Source: Bubalus kerabau (lineage: Eukaryota > Chordata > Mammalia > Artiodactyla > Bovidae). From it: 64,000 nt of DNA. The translations under genes were made by a program, and so were the position numbers. Below the pieces are notes generated by a model. That model made no database searches, had not been told where the DNA came from, and saw only the letters and a program-made list of their open reading frames with translations. The stretch spans positions 10,806,001-10,870,000 of the forward strand of contig NC_073646.1 in NCBI RefSeq assembly GCF_029407905.1, read 5' to 3'. Below, piece by piece: positions 8,861-21,250 of the stretch; position 1 is the stretch's first letter; each line of letters begins with the position of its first letter.

Positions 8861-11800
8861 TTAAGGCTCTTGAGAGCCCCTTGCCAGGTTGCTTTACAGA
8901 AAGCAAAGTGGGGGATGCCCCTCAGGTCCCACCTGGGCCCCATATGTTCATCCCCCAGGGCTCTCCAGAGATGCCAGCCTGCTCAGCCCCCCAAGGCAAA
9001 TCCTCTCCATGGCAGGTGTGTTTGTGCTTCCAGCGTGGGCACGCACATCCTTTCTAGCAAGACTCATTTTTATTTTATTTCTTATTCCTGCCAAAGGGGG
9101 AGAGAGAGAGAGTCCACAGGTTAACAGCAAATAGAAACTATAGAGCTCCAAGTGTCTGTTCAGGGCATGGTCTCTTGCAACCACGTCTACGAATAAAGGT
9201 TTCAGAGATACCGGGCTCTCGGTGCATCAGGCACGAAATCAGTCAGTGAAATTTCACTCACAGGGCAGCCTGCCAAGCGGGACCAGGAGAGAAAACTAAG
9301 TCCTCTGGTCAGCTCAGTCCATAAGCCCCTGGGCGGTCTACATGACCTCACTCCCTGCAACGGCAATCACGTGACACCACTTTGCAGGACAGCCTGGCCA
9401 GGGAGCCGGTGGTCAGGAGCCATTCGAAACCAGCCAACCTGAGGGTTTCTGGGGGTAAATTTTGAGAGCGGGAGCCAGGTGAAGACCTCGGGAGATTGGA
9501 GCTCAATTCATGGGGGCTTCAGGGAGTGAGGCAGCAGAGGAACGTTGGCGGGGACCCCAAGGGGGTTTATGTGAAGTGATGACCAGCAGGACAGGGCTGA
9601 GTGCTTGAGGACCACCAGGGAGGAAGGGGCGTCCGAAGACAAGACGCTTCCCTCAGCATGGCGAGGGCGAACTGAGTGCAGAAACCAGAGCGCAGGATGT
9701 AGGGAAGGATAAATTTAGCCGGCGTTTCAGGGGAAAACATCGATCTCAAATGTAGCCCTGTCTTTTAAAAGAAAGTGGAAGCTGCAGGCCGGTCATTTGG
9801 GACAGTTTCCCTTGAACAGATAAAAGCCCAGGAAAAAGGACCGCTTGTAGCCGGTTTATTCCTTCTGGCAGGTCCAGGGGATCTTCTCTGGACAGGAGGG
9901 CAGCTGGTTTCCCCTGGGGCGTGATGGATGGTTCACCCCCCACCCCCCACTCCTTCCCCAGAAAAGGTGCCGTCGCCTTGCCTTCTGGGAAGATTGGAGG
10001 TTTCTATTTCCAATCCAAAGCATTGGTCCCCACAAAGAGTGGGGCTGGGCCCAGGATCCGAGCTGGCCTGGCTGCCAGCCAGGCTGCGGACATATGATGA
10101 GCCTGTGTGTCAGTGGGGCCACGGCTGTTGTCCCCCAAGCCGGTTGTCCCATCACCAAGCAGAGGACCTCTGGTGGCTGTAGACAGGGTTTGTTTATTTT
10201 TAAACAGGGAGCTTCTGACACTCACGTAGCATCGCAGACATCTCATTTCTACCTGGGCGAAGCCGAGGGAACCGCGGTTCCTCCCCAACAAAAGAGCGCC
10301 TGTCTGAGTGATGCTTCCCCAACCTCGCCCGCCCGGTGGCAACGGGCATCTTTATGCAGCCTCACTCCGACACTGCTCCCTTGTTTGGAAGGGGAAGAGA
10401 GGCCGGTCTGTCAATATTTGGGGCACTAATCATCCGCGTTCGGGCGCCAGGGGTCATTGAAAGGCTGAGACGTTTCCAGGAATTCATGGCTCTAAAAACG
10501 TAGGGCTGACCGTAAAGGATTTCCAGCAAGGGTCTGAGAGAAAGAAACCCAAATCTCGGCCCCGCCCCCACTCATTGTCCATTGTGTCTCAGATTCTTTG
10601 GAAGAAGTGAAGTCAGTGCGCACGGTGATGCAGGCCCAAGTTAATAATAAATGTGGAGGAAGGAGAAAGGATGCTCAATATTTAAACATTGCAGAGCGCC
10701 TGGTTTGGTTTGCCAGCCACTGCCCTCCACCCGCTTCCTGGACAGGTCTGTAAAACCCAGCGTCTTTTTCCCTAACTCTGCAGCCGGTGCTGTAGAGACG
10801 GAGGAAAACGGAGGCTTCTCTAGGAACCCCGGAGTGGCAGTGTTTCTGCTTGTTTTCTGCCGACTTTCTGAAGGGCGGGAAGATGGTGACAGTGTGGACA
10901 CAGGTTTTCCGACTAGCTCGGCATTCAGAGGGAGTTCTGACGCTTTGGGGTCATATCTAGAGTTGTCTTCATTTTCCTGTGTTACCTTCTCTTGGAGCTG
11001 GCTCATATTTTAATATAAATGTTCTGCTTCGTTCCTACTTCTGGCTTAACCATGAGACACCACCATCACATTGAGGAAACATCTATCCAGGTAGCCCCTG
11101 CTAGATGCGTTCCTTAAAAGTTGCCTATGAGGCAGAATTCTGTGAATCAATTCCTTTTTTCTTCTTGACACACATTATATAAAAAGAAAAGCATTCCTTT
11201 GGGGGGAGGCAAAAAACATTTGGCCCCAGGACATAATAAAATCATGCTTAAGGATGCAGCAAACTTTAAAGTCTCTTAGTTAAAGGAAATCAATACTTTT
11301 ATGATGAAATATTAATAATACTAAAAAAAAAAATAAGTCAGAACTACAAATGCAGAACAGCCAGGGTGATTGTAACGTCGAACACATTAGCTTAGCATTT
11401 GCAAAGAAGCAGAGAGGAGAAACCGGAGCCCACCAAGCTTCTCTTGGAGAAGCCCCTCCAAGCCCCTGAAGCCTCCTTTTCAGGCATTTTCCATTGAGAA
11501 GACACACACCTCTCCTTAGGTGCCAGCATCATTCCTGAACATTTTGTTGAAGCTGCTGCCTTTTGGAAGCAAAAGGATGAATCTGAGCCAGAGAGGGACA
11601 CACACATGTGAGCACACAAACACAGATGCAGTGGGAACTGAGAAGAGGGGGCCAAGGAAAGCCATGTGTTTGAACACATATCTGTCCCCCCTCCGCTTCC
11701 TGCAGGGATCACCCCAGTGGAGGTCTTTAAGAGGAACAGATTCATATTAGGTTGAACCATGTGAAATTTCTGATTTTATTAGTTCATGTTGGTTGAATAG

Positions 11801-11875
11801 AGGCAATTTCAAACGGTTCCACAATGCACTCGACTCCCAGTGAAGGAATACTAACAGAACACACTCACTTGTATC
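8861..11875. other. SINE-poor unique sequence, no gene recognised
   Basis: About 3 kb without any young ruminant SINE, unusual for this window. Candidate frames on both strands lack domain-like composition and flanking splice signals. A short GA run lies near 9105. Sequence around 10620-11010 is A/T-rich and motif-dense and could be regulatory. Confidence 0.45.
10191..10206. promoter_or_regulatory. Inverted pair of forkhead-like cores
   Basis: TGTTTATTTTTAAACA is a perfect inverted repeat of TGTTTA around a 4-bp spacer. TGTTTA/TAAACA is the forkhead core. One such site can arise by chance; binding is not shown. Confidence 0.2.
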
Positions 11876-12146
11876 TTTTTTTTTTTAATAGCATTTTCTT
11901 CCTTTCTTTCCGCATTTATTTGGCTCCGTCGGGTCTTAGTTGCATCATGGGGGAGTCTCCCGCTGCAGCGCACAGTCCCTGATTGTGGCAGGCGGGCTCC
12001 GGAGCACACAGGCTCAGCAGTTGTGATGCTTGGGCTTAGTTGGTCCATGGCACGTGGGATCTTAGTTCCCTGACCAGGGATCCTGCCTGCGTCAATCCTG
12101 CATTGGAATGTGGACTCTTAATCACTGGACCAGCAGGGAAATCCCC
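11876..12146 (-). mobile_element. CHR-type SINE
   Basis: Poly(T), TTATTTGGCTCCGTCGGGTC, then GTGGGATCTTAGTTCCCTGA and the reversed head ATCACTGGACCAGCAGGGAA. Confidence 0.88.
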
Positions 12147-12535
12147 AATCAGGTGTGTCTTGAGCCCCAACATAGGAGATGAGATTTCAAGAATCTAGGT
12201 GGAAGTAACAAGCCAGCTCATTTTCTCATACACTGTTTTAATATACATCCCTTAAACTTAGGTACTGACAATTACTTTCTAAAAGCCCTGCTTCTGTAAC
12301 CTTTAGTTCTGACAGTGAACATAAGGAAGGATTCTGCTCTGCGTTGTGTTGTTTTCTGTATTGAGCTGAGCTGTTGCTTCTGACACATCCCCCAGGTGTA
12401 AAGACCCTCCTAAAAACGAAAATCCCCCGTTCTTGGCTCACTGGGCCCAAATTCCAGTTGTACCGTAAATGCCAGCTAAGTGGTCAAACAGCTCGTGCTA
12501 ACTGAACCCTTAGACCGTCGCGACTTGTTCACTCC
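12147..12535. other. Unique sequence, no gene recognised
   Basis: Nothing recognised between the SINE and the MIR relic. Confidence 0.4.
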
Positions 12536-12680
12536 TCTCAGGCCCTCTGAGGCCAGCTGTTGTCACCTGCTTTACACGTGAGAGCCATAGGCTTGGGGCT
12601 AAGTGGTTCCCCCGAGGCCACATGGCCACACGGGGTGCCTGGACCCCTGAACCCCCTTCACACCCATATCCTGTGTCCAG
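12536..12680 (-). repeat. MIR SINE relic
   Basis: Antisense MIR core: GTCACCTGCTTTACACGTGA, then CCGAGGCCACATGGCCACAC. Diverged. Confidence 0.5.
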
Positions 12681-14546
12681 AGTGGGAACTACAGCCGCAG
12701 AGTCAAGTATCTGCTCTCAAGTGTCCTCCCCCATAGCTGATAGAGCTGTGTCCCCCGACCGGCTGGCGGCTTGTGTCGAACAGCAAGCACTGCCAGGTCA
12801 GAAGGTAACAGTCCCGTCCACTCAGCAACCTCGGTCATGGCTTTTGAAGCTTGCTCTGGGCTGTGTGTGGCTCCTCACATGCTACCTGGTCCTACCTGCC
12901 CCACGTAGTTCCAGATAGCATCTCCCGGTCCCACTGCCAGTGATGTGTCAGCCGACATCATCGCCTGTCCATCTGGCCTAACCCCAATCTGTTAAGGCAC
13001 GTGGCCGGAGACCCTGATGTGGCGCCTCTATAGGAGGGAGCCACCCCACAGTCCTGCACACACGCACAGGGAACCAGGACCACAGGTGGGCGGGTGCTCT
13101 GGGACTGCACATGCAGAAGATCAAAACTGGTCCCCTGGCCCCCTTGCACATGGCCCCCTCATAAAACGTAAGAGGCTAGGAGCACGTGTCAGCGTGCATC
13201 ACCCACCTTCTGCCTGAGCGCACAGAGCAGGGCCGATGGGGTGGAGACTTGATGAAGAGAATCAATGGGCCTTGAGCCACTGAGAGCCTCAGGAGGTTGG
13301 TTGTCCTTTGAACGCAGGGCTGTAGCTGACCCAACTCAGCCCTGGCCAGTGGTTCTGGCCTCCTACTGGGGCCAGGAGTCCGGGGTCCGTGACCTGCTCC
13401 CTGCATCTGGAAGCACCCCCGATCTCTGTCTAACGGGCCTCCCTCTTGCTGCTCTTTCAGCCGTGTTTCCTGCCTCAGTTAAGAGGCAGCCGAGATGGCC
13501 ACTGGTGGGCTTTCTAATACCTCTGCTGAGAGACTGTTGTGGAGCTCTCTTCTCACTATTGTATAGACGGTAATGTCATTGGAAGAGGGCAGGGGCTGGG
13601 CAAGGCAGGGCCCTGGCCCTTGGGCACAAAGCCCAAGTCCTGGCCACCTTCAGGGGATGCTCCTCTAAGAGATTCTCGGAGATCTAGTCCAGTGTGGTCC
13701 CCACCTGCCAGCAGCCCCCCACACCTGTGGGCTGGAGAGGGGCGCGTGTCCAAGGCAGTATAGGGCAGCACGTGAGGGGCTGTCGTTCTCATGGCACCCC
13801 CAGGCAGCCAGAGGGCTGCTTAGACCCCAGGTCTCTTCCGTGGGTGGCAGCCCCCCAGGGAGGCGTCACCTGAGAACAAAAGCAGTTTGAGGGGCAGAGC
13901 TGGGACCGAGAGAGTACAAAGAAAACGAGATACTGAAAGACCATTTTTTCTTTCCTGCAGGTTTTCAAGTATAGTCTTTAAAATCCCAGAGGATTTATCT
14001 GAGGATAAACAGCTATAGGTTAAAAGATTCTGCAAGTTTCCAGCTATTTTTATATGTTGGACATGTTATCCCCTAAAAAAAAACAACCGGAAATAAAAGT
14101 CTTTAAGCATTTTGAGGTCCTGCCCGTCAGAGATGGAGGGCGTCTCGCCTGTGGTGAGGTTGTTCAGGCTCGGCCGAGGGAGGCGGTAGAAACACTCTCT
14201 TCCCAGAGCAGCCCCCTGGGCCAGGCAGGAAGTGCACACAAAGATCAGAAATCGCTCAGGGTCAACATTGCGGGGTGGCCATGTGTTGGTCTTGGAACCC
14301 AGAGTTTTGTGCCCACAACCCTGAAACGGTAAATCGTGTGACTCACTACGGGGAGACGGAGGGGATCTGTTGGTGGATCCTTTTATTTTTGTGCAAATTC
14401 CTTAGAGGAGGCCTAGGTGAACGCCTGGCCACTCATGGCCCAGTGGGTGCGCTGCTGTTGAACTTACTCTGAAGCCGCGTCCTCACCCGGAACCCCTCCA
14501 TGTTCTTTGAACAGTTGTAGGCACTTAGGCTTTGCTAGTTGGGGGT
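12681..14546. other. Unique sequence, no gene recognised
   Basis: GC-moderate sequence with scattered chance frames. Nothing here resembles an exon of the + strand gene seen downstream. A T/A-rich stretch at 13930-14110 has no recognised repeat. Confidence 0.4.
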
Positions 14547-14741
14547 TTAATTGCTAAGTCGTGCCCAACTCCTTGCAACCCCATAGACTGCAGCCCACCA
14601 GGCTGCTCTGTCCATGGGATTTCCCAGGCAAAAATACTGCAGTAGGTTGCCGTTTCCTCCTCCAGGGGATCTTCCCCGCCCAGGGATGAAACCTGGGTCT
14701 CCTGCGTTGCAGGTGGATTCTTTACCATCTGAGCCAGCAGG
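14547..14741 (-). mobile_element. Bov-tA SINE
   Basis: Antisense: AAGTCGTGCCCAACTCCTTG to TTCTTTACCATCTGAGCCAG, ending at the tRNA-like head. Confidence 0.9.
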
Positions 14742-17230
14742 GTGCAGCCCCTCTGCTGGGCATTGCCCTCATCTGGCGGGGGAAAGCGGAGGGTGAGGGC
14801 GGAGGTATGGGCTTCAAAGCCAGCCTCTGATATTGCCGGTGGACCCTGCAGACCACATACAGTCCATCCAGAGCCACCCGAAGGCGGAGTCCCACACTCC
14901 GTCTCAGCCCTGCGCCTCCTCTCTGGCCCCAGGGCCAGGGCAGGCTGCGTTGGGGGGAGGTGAAGGGGCCCAGCGAGGAAGGAGCCAGCGAGGGTGGGGG
15001 AAATCAGGCCACGGCTGCACTTGCCGTCTTCAGCTTTGTGCGCGAGGTCACAGGGCCAATTGATTATTTTTACTGTTTCCCAGCATCGAGGAGCGGTGAG
15101 AAAAATACGGACACTGCATCCTCACAACCTGAGCCGGGGCCCCAGGGTGAATTTGCTAATGAAAGACAGACGGGAGTGGGGGGCGCCCCCACCCCCGCGG
15201 TCCTCATTGCAGCCGAGACTGTCGAGAAGCAAGGCTTGGTTTTTGCAGGGTGGACAGCTCTTCCCCTCCAAGTCTTGGATCTTTATCGTGAAAGAGGTCT
15301 CTTGGAAACTGGGCTTCTTTGAAACACATCCATGTGAGCCTTCATTGACTCAGGGTGGTGTCATTCAGACTCAGAAGGCGCACATGTCAGGAGCTCGGCC
15401 TTGATGCCCCGGTCTCAGCTGGCAGAGATCATGCACACAGGAGATGCGCTCAGTTTGATTTGCCTGGGGCTTGCCTGCTTTTTTTTTTTTCCCAAATGTG
15501 AAGTGAGTTGTCAGCAGTTTTAAAAATCAGGAAGTTTTACACCAAAATCCAGATACCCAGCTTCTCCTGAGGAACAGAAAGCTGTGGCCACTTTCTCAGG
15601 CAGCAGCAGCCAGAGGGTCTGCAGAGCTGTAGTTTCCTGTTTTCCCCAATCTCCCCTACTCCCTGTTGTCTCCCCGACACAGGCTGAATCAGGTTCATTT
15701 TCCTGGTAGAAGAGAGCGATTTCTCAGCACCCATGTTGGAATCAAACAAGGGAAAGCAGATGGCAAGTGGAGGAGACTGTCTGCCTCTCACCCTTCACCT
15801 CTCCTCTCTCACCACTGTTACCCATCCAGCCCTTGGTGCTTGAGTTTGCAGCCTGTAGAAGAATCAAGGCATTGAGCCACCCACGTGACCTGTCTGTGAT
15901 TTTCATAGGTAGGCTCTACAGAGGTTCGTTCTAGAAGAGACAGGAGAAGGGAAGCCTGCCCTTGATCAGGTACCCTGCAGCCAGGGCAGTTCTATTTTCA
16001 TCTCGCGTATAAACTAGAATTTCACTGTCGAGATTAAAAAAAAAATTGCAAAATGCTGTGATGTGACATTATCTTTCCAGAACGAGGCTCTGTCTCCAGC
16101 CAGGCAGCTGATTCTTCCAGGAACCTGCCTTCAGGGACCTTGTCCAGGAGGGTGTAATGGGACAGGCATCTCAATATGAGCTGGGATGTCATGAGAGCTC
16201 GGTCACCTAGGACAGTGTTCCTTGAGGTCTTGGCCCCCCAGGAAATGAGAGCCAGGTGGTGACGTCAGTCTCCCCTCGCTGGAAGTTGTTCTGACATAGC
16301 TTCTCACTTTCCATTCACCTTTTTTATTGGAGTCTCACCGTTTAGTTTATGTTTTCGTGGCTTTCGGTATTTAGTAGTTTTAGTATTTAGTAGCCATGGC
16401 ATTTATTTGGCTTTGGTTTTTCAGATGTCAGCCACCTTGCATCCTTCCTGGTGATCTGTAGGAGTGCCTGTAATGGGTGAGGCTCTGGGGTGAGGTTGCT
16501 GCCGTTCAGTGGTCACAGTCCCTGAGAAGAAGTCTAAGCCAGTGGGGTTCCTTCCCCTTCAGCTCTCTGAAAGGTCCCCGTTGAATCTCCCACATGCTCA
16601 GGGAGTTTTCAGATCTTCCAGTCTTCAACCTGATAGAGTGGCACGTCAGTCACATAACCAGTACCTCTTATATAGAATCATAGTACGCAGAACAGCACAA
16701 GTCCTGGGCAGACCGCAGAGGTCAGCTGGGGCCTCCTTGCTCCTCCCGGGTTTCGGAAACTTTGGCTCAGACCCCCAGGTTCTCTTGCCCGCACATGTGC
16801 AATCCTCCCCACCCTTGACTGTCTTCGTGGTCCTGGCTGTTTCCGGGTCTTGGCCCTTGTGCATCATCTTTGTGTGGCCTTGTGTGAACCCATATGGGAA
16901 CTCGGTTCCTTTCCTACATACTCTGGCCAAAAGGCCACTTGCGCCGCAGAAGAAAAGAGCTGAAGAAGGAGCATTGCCTAAAGATCTGTGGGGTCGTGGG
17001 AAAGGTCCCCTCTCAATTGCTCCTTCCCCTCTTTTTCCTTACTCTACCACCCCAGATTTCCCCCAGGAAGTGCAGGGCAGCTTTCCTTACCCCAGAAGCT
17101 TTGGGGGCCAGCCAGTCCCTTGTCTCTACAGAGCTCACCTCACACCCCTGCATTACCGAAGCTTTTTCACAACTGGCAGTTAAGATTAGGTCCAACTGCA
17201 CAGTAGACAAAAACCCCAAAGAGTTTATTT
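14742..17230. other. Unique sequence, no gene recognised
   Basis: No young SINE for 3 kb. A 224-codon frame (16509-17183, +) is open but shows no domain and no supporting splice structure. Poly(T) lies at 15479-15490. Confidence 0.4.
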
Positions 17231-17299
17231 ACCTCTAAGGGAGAGGAATCCTGGATGAAGGGAGTCAGGGGCTCCACAAAGGCATCAGGGACCCAAGAT

Positions 17300-17515
17300 C
17301 CTTCCGGCCCAATGCTCTGCTGTCCCTAGTATGTGATTCATCCTTATGGGCCATGATAGCTGCTGGAGTTGCAACCATTGCATCCATGTTTCAGGAAGCA
17401 GAATGGAGGAAAGCATACCTCTTTCCTTTGAAGAACCCTTCCTAGACACCAAACACGTCACTTTCACTTCTATCTCATTGGCCACCACTTAGTCACAGGG
17501 CTGTGCCTAGTTGCC
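17300..17515. repeat. Possible ancient interspersed repeat
   Basis: TTTCAGGAAGCAGAATGGAG through ATCTCATTGGCCACCACTTA to AGGGCTGTGCCTAGTTGCC recalls a common ancient mammalian repeat, but I cannot place the family. Confidence 0.3.
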
Positions 17516-17923
17516 AGATTCTAAGATTGCAGATGAAGGGGAGAATCAGTACTGGGGGACAGTTCACAGTATCAGAAACACTGTGCAAAGCACTCTGAAC
17601 CCCCAAGGATTCCAGGTGCTAGCTGTTAAAATAATGATAGTTGTTGCACATAATAGCAAAGCAACTTTGCAGTCAAGTTGCTTTTGCTCTACTTGGGCAT
17701 ATGCCTTACGTGGGCTGATGGGGCCCCAAGGCTGGACAGGCTAGGCTTTGGGAACACAGGGGAAAGAACAGTTAGCCCCACTGATTGCAGAAACCCTTGC
17801 CCAAGCTGGCCCAGAGCTGTCTGAGCCTTAAAAGATAGGGAAGGGATTTGTGAAGACAGAAAAGAGGCCAAAGGGAATTCCAGAACAAGGGAACAGCCTA
17901 GCTGAGGCCAAGAGCAAATCATT

Positions 17924-18201
17924 CTTTTTTTTTTTTTTGGCTGCACTGGGTCTTCGTTGCTGTAACTGGGCTTCCTCTAGTTGCAGAGAGCGAGGCTACT
18001 CTCTAGTTGCGGTGCTCTCGCTTCTCACTGCAGTGGCTTCTCTCGTTGCGGAGCACGGGCTCTAGGGCGCACAGGCTTCAGTGGTTGTAGCACAGGGGAT
18101 CAGTTGCCCTGTGGCGTGCGGGATCTTCCCTGACCACATTGAATCCATGTTCCCTGCGTTGGCAGGCAGATTCTTGACCATTGGACCACCAGGGAGGTCC
18201 A
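17924..18201 (-). mobile_element. CHR-type SINE
   Basis: Poly(T), GGCTGCACTGGGTCTTCGTT, repeated TCTCTAGTTGC motifs, ending with the reversed head TTGACCATTGGACCACCAGG. Confidence 0.9.
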
Positions 18202-18736
18202 AGCAATGGGTTCGTGTCACTCAGTCTGACACCTCCCTGGGCTGCAAGAGGCAGGGGCCCCATCTCCACAGGTCCTCCCCGGCCCCCACTGATTGGAAAG
18301 GTGAGGGATAGGGCTGGAGGAGGGAGCTGACGAAAGGTCACTGGGGGTTGGAACTTCCTTTTCCAAGTCCCATGGATTCGACCAAGAATCCAAAGATAAA
18401 GAGCAGAGATTCATAACTAAAATGCCTACGAGCACCAGGCAAGTTAGGGAGGGCAAGGGAACTGCTCACTTCTTCCATTTGCTGCCACGTGGGAATAGGG
18501 CCCAGTGATGCCAGGTCATTGTTTTTTAAGAAGCCAGAAACCCAGACTTGTATGTAGAATCTCCCAATCTATGAATGATAGTGCCTAAATCAAGCAAAGC
18601 ACAAACGAGATGTGAGCAAAGTCAAACATACCTGCAAGCTTCTGGGCTGCATTTGGCTAGCGCTGGACACTGCCTTCTGTGGCAACCTTGCTCTCATGGG
18701 GAAAGCTTAGTGGGTGTTCCACCCAAAGGCAACAGC
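18202..18736. other. Unique sequence, no gene recognised
   Basis: No recognised repeat or exon between the CHR SINE and the BovB fragment. Confidence 0.4.
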
Positions 18737-19045
18737 ATTGTTGTTCAGTCACTCAGTCGTGTCCGACTCTTTGCGACCCCAGGGACTGCAGCACACCAGC
18801 CTTCCCTGTCCTTCACCATCTCCCAGAGTTTGCTCAGATTCACGTCAATTGAGTCAGTGATGCCATCCAACCATCTCGTCCTCATCAGTTCGAAAGCATC
18901 AACGCTCTGATGCTCAGCCTTCTTTGTGATCCAGCTGTCGCATCCGTGCGTGACTACTGGACATAGCTTTGACTATCTGGACCTTTGTCGGCAAAGTGAT
19001 GTCTCTGCTTTTTAGTATGCTGTCCAGGTCTGTCAGTGACAGTGG
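18737..19045 (-). mobile_element. BovB (RTE) LINE 3' fragment with internal deletion
   Basis: Antisense BovB 3' end: TTGTTCAGTCACTCAGTCGT at the left, then TGATGCCATCCAACCATCTC. Compared with the copies at 20206 and 61500, roughly 190 bp are missing around 18885, where the text jumps to AAAGCATCAACGCTCTGATG. It resumes with the region encoding the end of the reverse transcriptase (GTGATGTCTCTGCTTTTTAG). Non-functional relic. Confidence 0.85.
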
Positions 19046-19770
19046 TTCACAACGTGTACTCAGGGAGCACTTTTCAGTGTCTTCCGCTTTCCCCACGTCC
19101 CCAAAAGGCTGTGGGACTCAAATCAAATTCAAATTTATAGGGAAAAAGAAAACTGACCATTTAAGCGCAGAGCCTCACTCACTGTACTGTGTTTCTCATA
19201 AAAACATACAGACCCACAGAGAGTGGGGGGGCCCGTCCAAGATCATGAGGGGTCCTGACCTGCAGACCAGCCCTCCCTCTATCAGCGCACTTAAAATAGA
19301 CTGACCTTCTCGTGGTATTTTCTGTGTGTGCTTGACAAACGCCAGAGAGTTACTCATGAGTTCATCTTCCCAGAATAACTGTCAAAACAGGGCCAGAGGG
19401 CAGCAGGAAGACCCTGGCCTGACCCTGTAAAGCCCGGGGCTCCTGGAAAGCGGGGAATGCATTTCACCATTGTCCCGCCTGCTCCTGAGCATCGCATCTG
19501 GCCCCAGCTTTGGGCAGGTTCTTAGTGATTCTGGGAGAGAGAGCTCCGGAGGCCAGAAGAGATCGAAGGTCTATGTTAGGGACCCAGCAGCGTCCGCCTG
19601 TCCGGGTGCCTTCCTTCATCCTTCCCCTCTTTTTCTGGTTTAAAATGCTGAACGTGGTAGAAGTCCTGCACAGACAAGCACAAAAAAATGAAAGTAAAAC
19701 TCACCCTAGTAAAACACCCGGTGCTCCCACGACTTCCACTCCAGTCTGTTTGCTTTGCTCCCAGTACAAG
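19046..19770. other. Unique sequence, no gene recognised
   Basis: No recognised exon or repeat. A 103-codon + frame (19510-19821) runs into the following SINE. Confidence 0.4.
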
Positions 19771-19773
19771 GAG

Positions 19774-19990
19774 AGGGCTTCTGTGGGGACTCAGTTGGTA
19801 AAGAGTGTGCCTGCAGTGTAGGAGACCCAGGTTCAATCCCTGGGTCAGAAGATCCCCTGGAGAAGGAAATGGCAACCCATTGCAGTGTGCTTGCCCGGAA
19901 AATCCCATGGATGGAGAAGCCTGGCAGGCTACAGTCCATGGGGTTGCAAAGAGTTGGTCGGACGTGACTGAGCAACTAACACTTTTTTTT
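19774..19990 (+). mobile_element. Bov-tA SINE
   Basis: GGCTTCTGTGGGGACTCAGT to GACTGAGCAACTAACACTTT. A small TCGG repeat (GTTGGTCGGACG) interrupts the normal AGTCGGAC motif. Confidence 0.9.
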
Positions 19991-20021
19991 CCGTACAAGG
20001 AGAGAGACAGAGCCTGGATTT

Positions 20022-20039
20022 TGTGTGTGTGTGTGTGTG
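20022..20039. repeat. (GT)n microsatellite
   Basis: Nine GT units. Confidence 0.85.
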
Positions 20040-20086
20040 AAAAGTTTGAGATGAATTGGCAGCAACTTTTTTTTTTTAATGAGGAA

Positions 20087-20205
20087 AGTCTTTTTTTTTT
20101 TTTTATTTAATTTTTGGCTGCACTACATCTTCATTGCTTTGCGAGGGCTTTCTCTAGTTGCAGCTCCTGGGCTTAGTTGCTCCATGGCATGTGGAATCTT
20201 CCCAG
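20087..20205 (-). mobile_element. CHR-type SINE, left part
   Basis: Poly(T), TTTTTGGCTGCACTACATCT, GCATGTGGAATCTTCCCAG. The head is missing here and found at about 20920-20962, on the far side of a BovB insertion. Confidence 0.85.
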
Positions 20206-20915
20206 TTGTTGTTGCTCAGTCCCTCAGTCGTATCCAACTCTTTTTGACCCCCTGGACTGCAGCACACCAGGCTTCCCTGTCCTTCACTATCTCTCGGCGT
20301 TTGCTCAGACTCATGTCCATTGAGTTGGTGATGCCATCCATCCAAACGTGGATGAGATCAGGTGAGATCCAGTCATCTCATCCTCTGTCATCCCCTTTTC
20401 CTCCTGTCCTCAGTCTTTCCCAGCAACAGGGTCTTTTCCAATGAATCAGCTCTTCCTATCAGGTGGCCAAAGTAGTGGAGCTTCAGCATCAGCATCAGTC
20501 CTTCCGATGAATATTCAGGGTTGATTTCCTTTAGGAATGACTGGTTTGATCTTCTTTCAATCAAAGGGACTCTCAAGAGCCTTCTCTAGCACTACAATTC
20601 CAAAGCATCAGTTCTTTGGCACTCAGCCTTTTTTATGGTCCAACTTTCACATCTGTGCATGACTACTGGAAAAACCATAGCTTTGACCATCTGGACCTTC
20701 ATCCGTAAAGTGATGTCTCTGCTTTTTAATATGCTGTCTAGCTTTGTCATAGCTTTTCTTCCAGGGAGCAAGCATCTTTTAATTTCATGGCTACAGTCAC
20801 CATCTGCAGTGATTTTGGAGCCCAAGAAAGTAAAATCTGTCACTATTTCCACTTTTTCCCCTTCTATTTGCCCTAAAGTGATGGGACTAGATGCCATGAT
20901 CTTAGTTTTTTCCCT
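20206..20915 (-). mobile_element. BovB LINE 3' fragment inserted in a CHR SINE
   Basis: Antisense, 5'-truncated BovB about 0.7 kb long. The 3' end lies at the left (TTGTTGTTGCTCAGTCCCTC) and the truncation point at the right, near GGGACTAGATGCCATGATCT. The - strand frame at 20592-20939 encodes the C-terminal end of the BovB reverse transcriptase region, with FLGSKITADGDCSHEIKR and LDSILKSRDITL. CTTCCCAG is present at both borders, consistent with a target-site duplication. Confidence 0.88.
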
Positions 20916-20962
20916 TCCCAGACCAGGGATCAAACCCATGTCCTTTACATTGGAAGGCAGGT
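20916..20962 (-). mobile_element. CHR-type SINE, right part
   Basis: CCCAGACCAGGGATCAAACC to TTGGAAGGCAG, the tRNA-like part of the CHR SINE interrupted at 20205. Confidence 0.75.
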
Positions 20963-20974
20963 CTTTTTTTTTTA

Positions 20975-21250
20975 ACCTTTTATTTATTTATTTTTTACAA
21001 CAGTGGGAGCAGATGGGACATGTTTTTTCAAAACTTCTTTTATTTACTATGTCTTGAGCATTTCCCTCCACACTTCATCTTCTTTTATACCAACATGTTT
21101 GACAGCCGGCAAGGATTTCATCATCTGGGCGTAGGAGGATTTATTTGGTTTTTGTCTAATTGGTGCACACTTCAGATGTCACCAGTTCCGTGTCACATGC
21201 ACCAATGCTTTGAATATCCGTGCACCCACCCACGGTGCCTTCACAGCATC
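20975..21250 (-). mobile_element. Possible old L1 relic
   Basis: T-rich sequence (TTTATTTATTTATTTTTTAC, TTTATACCAACATGTTTG) resembling antisense L1 3' text, but diverged; the family is not certain. Confidence 0.3.

Noticed and set aside
16509..17183. 224-codon open frame on the + strand
   Set aside because: No recognisable domain, no good initiation or splice context, and codon use like the surrounding noncoding DNA.
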